Source of the DNA: Veillonellales bacterium
Lineage (GTDB): Bacteria > Bacillota > Negativicutes > Veillonellales > Dialisteraceae
Length of the DNA: 64,000 nt
Direction of reading: 5' to 3'
NCBI GenBank assembly: GCA_944390485.1
Contig: CALXPQ010000002.1
Location: 1-64,000, forward strand
Shown here piece by piece: positions 44,741 to 52,096 of the stretch. The position numbers were made by a program, and so were the translations under genes. A model generated the notes under the pieces. It saw only the letters and a list, made by a program, of their open reading frames with translations. It ran no database searches and was not told where the DNA came from. The first letter of the stretch is position 1; each line of letters starts with the position of its first letter.

Positions 44741-45526
44741 ATGAGAAACTGGAAAACATACGCAGCGGCCGCGCTCCTCGCGGCAAGCCTCGCCGCCGGC
44801 ACGATGACGGCCGCCGAAGCGGCGCATCTGGAAGACATCGCCGCCCGCGGCACCCTCCGCGTCGGCACCACCGGGGACTACCGCCCCATGTCGTATCTGA
44901 ATAAGGAGACCGGCCAGTACGAAGGATTCGACGCGGCGCTGGCGCAGCAGATCGCCGACTCGCTCCACGTGAAGGTGGAATACGTGCCCACCACGTGGCC
45001 CACGCTCGCGGCGGACACCCAGGCCGGGAAATTCGATATCGCCATCTGCGGCATCACCCGCACCTACGACCGGGCGCGCACCATGGAAATGTCCGACGGC
45101 TACCTCCTCTTCGGCAAGACCATCCTCTGCCGGGACGGCGACGCGGCGAAATACCAGTCGATCGCCGACATGAATAAACCGGAAGTGCGGGTCATGGTGA
45201 ATCCGGGCGGAACGAACGAAAAATTCGCCCGCCAGTATCTGCCGAACGCGACCATCCTCGTGCATGAGCAGAACGCGGAGATCCCCGGCCTCGTGGCCGA
45301 CGGGCAGGCGGACATCATGATCACCGAGACGATGGAAGCCATCCGCTACGAAAAGATGGACGAGCGCCTCGCGGCTCCGCTGGCCAGCGCGCCTTTCACG
45401 AAGAACCGCTTCGGCGTACTCATGGCCAAAGGCGATCAGGAACTCTTGAATTACATCAATTTCGTCCTGGCGGAGCTCACCATGAACGGCACCATGGACG
45501 AAATGGAACAGACCTATATCAAATAA
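44741..45526 (+). CDS. Periplasmic cyclohexadienyl dehydratase-like protein (PheC type)
   Basis: This 261-residue exported protein has a Sec signal peptide (about 1-27, ending AAEA) and no lipobox. It has the family 3 binding-protein fold but matches cyclohexadienyl/arogenate dehydratase PheC in key stretches: RVGTTGDYRPMSYL, VNPGGTNEKFAR (E160 at the position of the catalytic Glu), TILVHEQNAEI and GQADIMITETMEA. Such enzymes convert prephenate or arogenate to phenylpyruvate or phenylalanine outside the cytoplasm. The start at 44741 is preceded by AGGGAG at good spacing. A plain amino-acid binding role remains possible. It follows a Phe-type T-box and precedes two aromatic-type binding proteins. 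Confidence 0.75.
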   Translation: MRNWKTYAAAALLAASLAAGTMTAAEAAHLEDIAARGTLRVGTTGDYRPMSYLNKETGQYEGFDAALAQQIADSLHVKVEYVPTTWPTLAADTQAGKFDIAICGITRTYDRARTMEMSDGYLLFGKTILCRDGDAAKYQSIADMNKPEVRVMVNPGGTNEKFARQYLPNATILVHEQNAEIPGLVADGQADIMITETMEAIRYEKMDERLAAPLASAPFTKNRFGVLMAKGDQELLNYINFVLAELTMNGTMDEMEQTYIK

Positions 45527-45543
45527 CGGAGGGATAGAGAAAC

Positions 45544-46533
45544 ATGAAGACTTGGATGAAGTGTGCGGCGGCAGCCCTTGCGGCGGCGGCCCTCATCGGG
45601 ATGACGGGCTGCGGCGGCAGCGGAGAGAAAGCGGCGCCGGCCGGCGGCAAGACGAAGATCGCGGTGGTGCAGCTCATGCAGCACGGCTCGCTCGACGCGG
45701 CCAATAAAGGCTTCATCGACGCGCTCGCGGAGAACGGCTACGGCCCCGACAAGATCGAAGTGGACCAGCAGAACGCCCAGGGCGATCAGTCGAACCTGAA
45801 ATCCATCACGGCCCGTTTCAAGTCCGCCGACCCGGCGCTCATCTGCGCCATCGGCACTCCCGCCGCGCAGTCGGTCGCCAATGAGATCACGAAGACCCCC
45901 ATCGTGGGCATCGCCATCACGGACTACGTGCAGGCCAAACTCGTGAAATCGGACGACGCCCCCGGCACGAACGTCACCGGCGCGAGCGATAAGAACCCCG
46001 TCTCCGCGCCGATCGACCTGGCCATGAAGCTCCTGCCCGATGCGAAGACGGCTGGCCTCCTCTACTGCTCCAGCGAGATGAACAGCGAAGTCCAGGCGAA
46101 CGAAATGAAAGCCTACGCGGAGAGCCGCGGGCTGGCCGTGGAGACCCGCACCATCTCCAGCGTGAACGACATCCAGCAGGCGGCGGAATCGCTCGTGGGG
46201 AGCGTCGATTTCCTCTACATCCCCACGGACAACGTGATCGCTTCCTCCGTGCCGACGCTCACGAAAGTGACCGACGCCGCGAAAATCCCGGTCTTCGCCG
46301 CGTATGAGCAGGCGGCCAAAGAAGGCGCGCTCGCCGCCGTCTCCGTGGACTATTACCGCCTCGGCAAGCAGGCCGGCGCGATGGCCGCGAAGATCCTGAA
46401 AGGTGAAGCGAAGCCGGAGACCATGCCCATCGAGACCCAGAAAGATCTCATCGTGGTCATCAATCAGAAGAGCGCCGAAGCCCTCGGCATCACCATTCCG
46501 GAAGACGTCGCCCGGACGGCGCAGCTCCAGTGA
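45544..46533 (+). CDS. ABC substrate-binding lipoprotein, TrpX-like (PF04392)
   Basis: This 329-residue lipoprotein (Cys23 in MTGCGG) belongs to the ABC_sub_bind family, whose known members bind tryptophan or phenylalanine. Typical segments are QLMQHGSLDAANKGFIDAL, IDVDQ-like EVDQQNAQGDQSNLKSI, GTPAAQSVANE and the C-terminal KQAGAMAAKILKGEAKPETMPI. It starts 17 bases after the PheC-like gene and so is under the same T-box. No permease or ATPase is encoded nearby. It is about as long as its tandem paralogue downstream. Confidence 0.88.
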   Translation: MKTWMKCAAAALAAAALIGMTGCGGSGEKAAPAGGKTKIAVVQLMQHGSLDAANKGFIDALAENGYGPDKIEVDQQNAQGDQSNLKSITARFKSADPALICAIGTPAAQSVANEITKTPIVGIAITDYVQAKLVKSDDAPGTNVTGASDKNPVSAPIDLAMKLLPDAKTAGLLYCSSEMNSEVQANEMKAYAESRGLAVETRTISSVNDIQQAAESLVGSVDFLYIPTDNVIASSVPTLTKVTDAAKIPVFAAYEQAAKEGALAAVSVDYYRLGKQAGAMAAKILKGEAKPETMPIETQKDLIVVINQKSAEALGITIPEDVARTAQLQ

Positions 46534-46567
46534 CGGAGATTTTTCAATCCTATACCCCACACCATAG

Positions 46568-46608
46568 AGGCGGAGCCGCAGGCGCGGAACCGGGCCCCGC
46601 CCTTTTTA
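46568..46608 (+). terminator. Possible terminator between the two TrpX-like genes
   Basis: GGCGG pairs with CCGCC around a long GC-rich loop and is followed by CTTTTTATA. It would reduce expression of the second binding protein. No clear promoter is seen after it. Confidence 0.5.
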
Positions 46609-46674
46609 TACCCAAAAACAGAAGATTTTGACGGACAGCGCCGGAAAAGCCGGCGTCCGGAGGAGGATGGCAGA

Positions 46675-47661
46675 ATGAAACAGTGGATGAAATATACGGC
46701 GGCGGCGCTCCTGGCGGCAGCGGCATTGACGGCGGCAGGCTGCGGCGGCAGCGGAGACGGCAAAGCGGAAGGCGCGAAAAAGAGCGTCGCCGTGATCCAG
46801 ATCATGCAGCACGGCTCGCTCGACGCGGCGAACAAAGGCGTCATCGACCAGCTCGCCAAGCGCGGCTACACCGCGGACAAGATCGAAATCGATCAGCAGA
46901 ACGCCCAGGGCGACCAATCGAACCTGAAAAACATCGCCTCCCGCTTCAAGAACGCGAAGCCCGACGTGATCGTCGCCATTTCCACCCCGGCGGCGCAGTC
47001 CGTCGCCAATGAGATCCACGACATCCCGATCGTGGGCGTGGCCATCACCGACTTCGAGACCGCGAAACTCGTGAAGAGCAACCAGAAGCCCGGCACGAAC
47101 GTCACCGGCGTGAACGACCGCGGCCCCGTGGAAGAGCAGGTCGAGATGGGCCTCGCCTTCGTGCCCGGCGCGAAGACCATGGGCCTCATGTACTGCGCGA
47201 GCGAAGTGAACAGCGAGATCCAGGCGGAACAGGCGCGGAAACACGCCGCGGCGCTGGGCCTCGCCGTAGAAGAAGCCACCGTGTCGAACGTGAACGACAT
47301 CCAGCAGGCGGCGGAATCCATCGCGGGCGACGTGGACTTCATCTACGTGCCCACGGATAATGTGATCGCCTCCTCCATCCCGACCCTCGTGAAAGTGACC
47401 GATGCGGCGGGCGTGCCCGTCTTCGTCGGCGCGGACAGCATGGCCCGCGACGGCGCCCTCGGCTCCATCTCCGTCGATTTCTACAAGACCGGCATCCAGG
47501 CCGGCGACATGGTAGCGGACATCCTCGAAGGCAAAGGCAAGCCGGAGACCATGCCCGTGCAGGACCCGGCGGACCTCACCGTCATTATCAACAAGACCAA
47601 TGCAGGCATCCTCGGCATCCAGATTCCGGAACAGTACAAGGACGCCGTCCTCGTGGACTGA
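46675..47661 (+). CDS. ABC substrate-binding lipoprotein, TrpX-like (tandem paralogue)
   Basis: This 328-residue lipoprotein (Cys23 in AAGCGG) is a tandem duplicate of the preceding gene: IMQHGSLDAANKGVIDQL, EIDQQNAQGDQSNLKNI, TPAAQSVANEIHDIPIVGVAITD, NVNDIQQAAESI and IPTDNVIASS-like YVPTDNVIASSIPTLVKVTDAAG. It starts behind GGAGGAGGATGGCAGA. It may have a different ligand preference from its neighbour. The transporter partner is not encoded here. Confidence 0.88.
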   Translation: MKQWMKYTAAALLAAAALTAAGCGGSGDGKAEGAKKSVAVIQIMQHGSLDAANKGVIDQLAKRGYTADKIEIDQQNAQGDQSNLKNIASRFKNAKPDVIVAISTPAAQSVANEIHDIPIVGVAITDFETAKLVKSNQKPGTNVTGVNDRGPVEEQVEMGLAFVPGAKTMGLMYCASEVNSEIQAEQARKHAAALGLAVEEATVSNVNDIQQAAESIAGDVDFIYVPTDNVIASSIPTLVKVTDAAGVPVFVGADSMARDGALGSISVDFYKTGIQAGDMVADILEGKGKPETMPVQDPADLTVIINKTNAGILGIQIPEQYKDAVLVD

Positions 47662-47671
47662 CGGCGGCAGA

Positions 47672-47698
47672 AAGGCGCTCCCTTGCGGAGCGCTTTTT
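47672..47698 (+). terminator. Terminator of the TrpX-like unit
   Basis: GCGCTCC pairs with GGAGCGC around a five-base loop and is followed by TTTTT. Confidence 0.85.
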
Positions 47699-47734
47699 GC
47701 GTGGGATATATGGGGTGGATTTGAACAGCGGCGC

Positions 47735-49340
47735 TGTACGTATTGGCTCATGAGGGTGCGGACCCACATAGCGAGGCCGTACGTGTCCGAAACATACGAA
47801 TGATTCCGTTTTAGGAATGCGATTCCATGGTCGCTACTTTCCTTCTTCTCCAAAGAAGAATGGAAAGTAGCAAAGGAAGAAGTTGCCGGCCAGGCGAAAA
47901 AGGACCTGTCGGCGGGGCGTCCTGCCGCTCAGTTTGTAATTCCCTTTCAGCACAAATGCGGCGCTGACGACGGAGCGACAGCCATGCCGGGACAGTACAA
48001 ACTGCAAGACGCGGCAGGCCGCCCCGCCTGCTGCGGCTCTGAGGAGCCGCACCGGCCCTTTTTCTAAATGGCCGGGCGCAATCTCGGCGCTCTGGGGAGG
48101 AGCGCCTGAGGAGAAGGGCGGCATAGATTAGAAAGCCGCCCCGCAGGAACTGCCCGGCTTCGGAGCCGGGCTCAGGCGAGGGGATGGACCGTATTCCCGT
48201 CCGCGGGGAAAGGAGTGTCCGCAAGCGGACTGTTCCGCCGTGCTGCGCACGGGCGTAGGGGAAAGAGGAGTCCGGCTCCGCCGAAATTTTACGCGGCGCT
48301 TTGCGCCTGCGTATGGGGAAAGAGGAAGGCCCGGCAGGGCCGGGCCTTGTCCGCCGCGCTTCGCGCGAGCGTAGGAGGGGCAACATTAGGAAGATAAACC
48401 TTCGTGTGTGATTTGGAAAGTTTTTTATCGTATGTGGGTCCGCTCCTGCATGAGAAGGTACAGAATCACAAGGGAGCCGCGAAGCGGCGACACAAAACTT
48501 CCACGGGCATGAAGAAAAGGTAGTCGTCTCTATGTGATCCCGCATCTGTGGGTGAAACGTTTGCTTCGAAAATGAAGCCCGCACCCCATGCACGATATCG
48601 TTTAACACTGGTGCAGCTCCCCGTCCCTTTGAACGGAGGCCGGTGCCCGAAGGGAGAAAATTTCGCCGGTGGCGTCAGCCGGAGCGCTTGTCTGAGCGAC
48701 CGCAGGGAGCGAGTTGCGCGGAGGGTAGTGACCGGCGGAATTTTCAGGCTGGAGTGACGGGGCGGCATTTTCTTCCTTTGGCGACTTTCCATTCTTTTTT
48801 TGGAAAAGAAGGAAAGTCGCAGACTATGGAATCGTATTCCGAAAATGAGAACGGTCGTAAATGATCGGACACGTACGGCATCTCGATGTGGGGTCCGCCC
48901 CGGTGTGTGTGAATGGTCCGCGTTGAAAATGAAGCCCGCACCTCATGTCTAATGCAAATCCAGCATTGGTGCAGCTTCCCCGCCCCTTTGAACAGAGGCC
49001 GGTGCCCGAAGGGAGAAAATTTCGCCGGTGGCGTCAGCCGGAGCGCCTGTCTGAGCGACCGTAGGGAGCGAGTTGCGCGTAGGGTAGTGATCGGCGAAAT
49101 TTTCAGGCCGGAGTGACGGGGCGGCATTTTCTTCCTTTGGCGACTTTCCATTCTTTTTTGGAAAAGAAGGAAAGTCGCAGACCATGGAATCCCATTCCAA
49201 AAATGGACACAGTCGTAACTGAGAGACACGTACGGCCTCTCTATGTGGGCCCGCGCCGCCTGCGCGGAAAATTTTCATTGCGATGTGGATCCGCCCCGGT
49301 GTGTGCGAAACTTGCCCATCGAAAAGGAAGTTTGCATCGT
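47735..49340. repeat. Mosaic intergenic repeat block 6 (C'-A-D-B-C, then B-C again)
   Basis: Block 6 has the same composite order as block 4: C' (about 47735-47830), A (about 47828-48240), D (about 48240-48610), B (about 48610-48830), C (about 48828-48900), a D-like tail (about 48895-48970), a second B (about 48970-49190) and a second C (about 49190-49340). Both B copies end in the hairpin GCGACTTTCC with GGAAAGTCGC, and the two copies are nearly identical, which suggests a recent local duplication. Block 6 lies between convergent genes and holds no supported gene. Confidence 0.8.
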
Positions 49341-49393
49341 CTGCGCCGATTCCCTTTTCGACGCAGACGAGTCTCGCTTCTGATTTCACGCAC

Positions 49394-49429
49394 AAAAAAA
49401 CAGAGAAGGGAAAAATCCTTCTCTGTTTT
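49394..49429. terminator. Terminator of the aldehyde dehydrogenase gene
   Basis: AAAACAGAGAAGG pairs with CCTTCTCTGTTTT (13 pairs) around a seven-base loop. It is T-rich in both directions. Confidence 0.9.
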
Positions 49430-49442
49430 CCTGTACGTGAAA

Positions 49443-50933
49443 TTATTTCACATCGTACAGACCCGTGGTGCCTTCTTTCAGATTGATGAGGATATTCTTG
49501 GTCTGGCTGTAATGGTCGAGCATGACCTTGTGGGTCTCGCGGCCGATGCCGGACTGTTTGTAGCCGCCGAAGGGCGCGCCCGCCGGGATCGCGTTGTACG
49601 TGTTGACCCACACGCGGCCGGTGTGGACGCCGCGGGAGACTTTCATGGCCGTGTTCAGGCTGCTGGTGAATACGCCGCCGCCCAGGCCGTAGACGCTGTC
49701 GTTCGCTTTTTCGATGACTTCGTCGGCGGTCTTGAATTTCTGGATGACCACGACCGGTCCGAAGATTTCTTCCTGGCAGACGCGGAGGTCATTGCCTTTG
49801 GGATCTTCGAGGATGGTCGGACGGATGAAGAAGCCTTTATCGCAGCCGTTTTCGGTGTAGCGTTCGCCACCGGTGACGAGATGGCAGCCTTCTTCCTGGC
49901 CGATTTTCACGTAGTTCAGGACTTTCTTCATCTGGCTTTCGTAGATGACGGCGCCGAGCTGGGTGTTCATGTCGGTCGGGTCGCCGATTTTCACGGCTTC
50001 GAAGGAGGCTTTCAGGCGGGATACGAATTCGTCATAGATGCCTTCCTGGACGAAGACGCGGGAGCCTGCGCAGCAGACCTGGCCCTGATTGAAGAGGATG
50101 CCCACCTGCACGCCTTCGATGGCCTGGTCGATGTCGCAGTCGTCGAAGATGATGTTCGCGGATTTGCCGCCCAGTTCGAGGGTGACCGGGATGAGTTTGT
50201 CGCAGGCGGCCTGGTAGACGCCGTGGCCGACTTCGGTGGAGCCGGTGAAGGCGAGCTTGTCGAGGTCCGGGTGGTCGAGGAGCCACTGGCCGGACTTGGA
50301 GCCTGCGCCGGTGATGAGGTTCAGCACGCCCTTCGGGAGCACGTCCTGGATGAGGCGGACCAGTTCGAGGACGGACAGGGAGGTGTGGGAGGAGGGCTTC
50401 AGCACGATGGTGTCGCCTGCGGCGAGAGCCGGAGCGAGTTTCCACGCCGCCATGAGGAAGGGGAAGTTCCACGGGATGATCTGGCCGACGACGCCGATCG
50501 GTTCGTGGAGCACGAGGGACAGGGTGTTGTCGTCAAGCATGGTCGCGGTGCCTTCATCGGCGCGGATGCAGCCTGCGAAGTAGCGGAAGTGGTCGGCGGC
50601 CATCGGGATGTCGACCGTGGAGGTCTCGCGGATCGGCTTGCCGTTGTCCATGGTTTCCACCAGCGCGAGGTGCGCCGCGTTCTCATCGATGATGTCCGCG
50701 ATCTTGAGCAGGAGGTTCTGCCGTTCGATCGGGCTGGTGTGACGGTAGCTTTCGAGCGCACGGTGAGCGGCTGCGACTGCTTTGTCCACGTCTTCTTTCG
50801 TCGCTTCGGCGCATTTCGCGAGGAGTTCGCCCGTCGCGGGGTTGTGCGCTTCGAAGGTCGCGCCGTCGGAAGCGGCGACCCATTCGCCGTCGATGAAGAG
50901 GCCGTACTGTTCCTGAAGTTCTGCTTTTGCCAT
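49443..50933 (-). CDS. NAD(P)-dependent aldehyde dehydrogenase
   Basis: This 496-residue enzyme of the classical ALDH superfamily oxidises an aldehyde to the acid. Visible motifs are the NAD site PWNFPFLMAAWKLAPALAAG, the general base E253 in LELGGKS and the catalytic C287 in GQVCCAGSR; the C-terminus PFGGYKQSGIGRE is typical. The ATG at 50933 (MAKAELQ) follows AAAGGATGAAACAC; the frame is open eight codons more. Codon use is less GC-biased than neighbouring genes, as in the CoA-transferase gene, which suggests high expression. The substrate (acetaldehyde, lactaldehyde or an amino aldehyde) is not determined. Confidence 0.93.
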   Translation of the reverse strand: MAKAELQEQYGLFIDGEWVAASDGATFEAHNPATGELLAKCAEATKEDVDKAVAAAHRALESYRHTSPIERQNLLLKIADIIDENAAHLALVETMDNGKPIRETSTVDIPMAADHFRYFAGCIRADEGTATMLDDNTLSLVLHEPIGVVGQIIPWNFPFLMAAWKLAPALAAGDTIVLKPSSHTSLSVLELVRLIQDVLPKGVLNLITGAGSKSGQWLLDHPDLDKLAFTGSTEVGHGVYQAACDKLIPVTLELGGKSANIIFDDCDIDQAIEGVQVGILFNQGQVCCAGSRVFVQEGIYDEFVSRLKASFEAVKIGDPTDMNTQLGAVIYESQMKKVLNYVKIGQEEGCHLVTGGERYTENGCDKGFFIRPTILEDPKGNDLRVCQEEIFGPVVVIQKFKTADEVIEKANDSVYGLGGGVFTSSLNTAMKVSRGVHTGRVWVNTYNAIPAGAPFGGYKQSGIGRETHKVMLDHYSQTKNILINLKEGTTGLYDVK

Positions 50934-51015
50934 GTGTTTCATCCTTTCTGAAAACATCCGGTGAAATAAGTGTATACTATTTCAGAGAAATATGGTTCGC
51001 TTATTGCGTGCCTTC

Positions 51016-51044
51016 ATTATATCATCCTTCATCGGGATATTCAA
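51016..51044 (-). promoter_or_regulatory. Promoter of the aldehyde dehydrogenase gene
   Basis: On the minus strand TTGAAT (51044-51039) and TATAAT (51021-51016) are 17 bases apart. Confidence 0.8.
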
Positions 51045-51074
51045 GTTTCTAAATCTGTGAATATGGAATAAAAT

Positions 51075-51103
51075 TTTTCAATGTAGAAGATTTCCGATAT
51101 AAT
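51075..51103 (+). promoter_or_regulatory. Promoter of the pseudouridine synthase gene
   Basis: TTTTCA at 51075 and TATAAT at 51098 with a 17-base spacer, about 35 bases before the ATG. Confidence 0.65.
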
Positions 51104-51137
51104 ACACATTGATTCTACAGAAGGAAAGGGAGCGGGC

Positions 51138-52049
51138 ATGGAGACATACATCGTGCAGGCGGCGGAGGCCGGGAAGCGGCTGGACCGGTTCGTCGCGGAG
51201 AAGCAGCCGGACCTGACGCGGGTCTATATCCTGAAGGCGCTGCGCCTGAAGAAGATCCGGCGGAACGGGAAGCGCGCCGAGGGGAGCGACCGGCTCCTCG
51301 CGGGGGATCGGGTCGACGTGTGGCTCCCCGCGCCGGCGGGGCCGCGGCCCGTGCGGACGGACGGGTTCGCCGTGGTCTATGAGGACGGGCACATCCTCAT
51401 TGCGGACAAGAAGCCCGGCGTGCTCTGCGAGGACAGGACGGGCCGGGAGCCGAACACGCTCGAGGCGCAGGTGAACGCGTACCTCGCCCCGAAAGGGGAG
51501 CGGGCGCGGCTCTGCCACCGCATCGACTACAATACGGCGGGCCTCGTGGTGCTCGCGAAGGACGCGGCGTCGCTCGCCGCCATGGAGGCGGCCATCCGGG
51601 AGCGGCGGGTGGAGAAGCGCTATCTCTGCGTAGTCTGCGGCGATGTGCGCCCCGCGCAGGGCACGCTCGCCGGATATCTCTTCAAGGACGCGAAGCAGCA
51701 CCGGGTATACGTGACGGACGCGCCGGTGAAGGGCTCGAAGACGGCGGTCACGCGGTACCGCGTGCTGGACCGGCGGGGCGGGCTGTCGCTGGTGGAGTGC
51801 GAGCTCGTCACCGGGCGGACGCACCAGATCCGCGCGCAGATGGCGCACGCGGGCTGGCCTCTTCTCGGGGACGAGAAATACGGCTCGAAGAGCGCGAACC
51901 GTCCCTACGGCGAGCGGCGGCAGCTCCTCGCGGCGTACCGCATCCGCTTCGCCTTCCCGCCGGATACGCCCGCGGTGGGCTATCTCGCCGGCCGGACCTT
52001 CTCCGCGTCCCGCGTGGGTTTCCGGGAGACCTATTTCGGGAAACAATGA
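51138..52049 (+). CDS. RluA/RluD-family pseudouridine synthase
   Basis: This 303-residue RNA-modifying enzyme isomerises uridine to pseudouridine in rRNA or tRNA. An S4-like RNA-binding domain covers about residues 10-60, and the catalytic aspartate lies in HRIDYNTAG (family consensus HRLDxxTSG). A second motif, LVTGRTHQIRAQMAHAGWPLLGDEKYG, is diagnostic. It starts behind AAGGAAAGGGAGCGGGC and is monocistronic. The exact target base cannot be predicted. Confidence 0.92.
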   Translation: METYIVQAAEAGKRLDRFVAEKQPDLTRVYILKALRLKKIRRNGKRAEGSDRLLAGDRVDVWLPAPAGPRPVRTDGFAVVYEDGHILIADKKPGVLCEDRTGREPNTLEAQVNAYLAPKGERARLCHRIDYNTAGLVVLAKDAASLAAMEAAIRERRVEKRYLCVVCGDVRPAQGTLAGYLFKDAKQHRVYVTDAPVKGSKTAVTRYRVLDRRGGLSLVECELVTGRTHQIRAQMAHAGWPLLGDEKYGSKSANRPYGERRQLLAAYRIRFAFPPDTPAVGYLAGRTFSASRVGFRETYFGKQ

Positions 52050-52055
52050 ACACAT

Positions 52056-52084
52056 AAAAAACGGCAGCATCGCTGCCGTTTTTT
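52056..52084. terminator. Bidirectional terminator
   Basis: AAAAAACGGCAGC pairs with GCTGCCGTTTTTT around an ATC loop, between convergent genes. Confidence 0.9.
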
Positions 52085-52096
52085 GGTGCCCGGAAA

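Noticed and set aside
47811..48608. A 265-codon minus-strand frame in repeat block 6, with partial matches in blocks 1, 3 and 4
   Set aside because: The similarity is at DNA level across the repeat. The frame is broken or shifted in other copies, there is no ribosome site, and composition is atypical, so it is treated as non-coding repeat.
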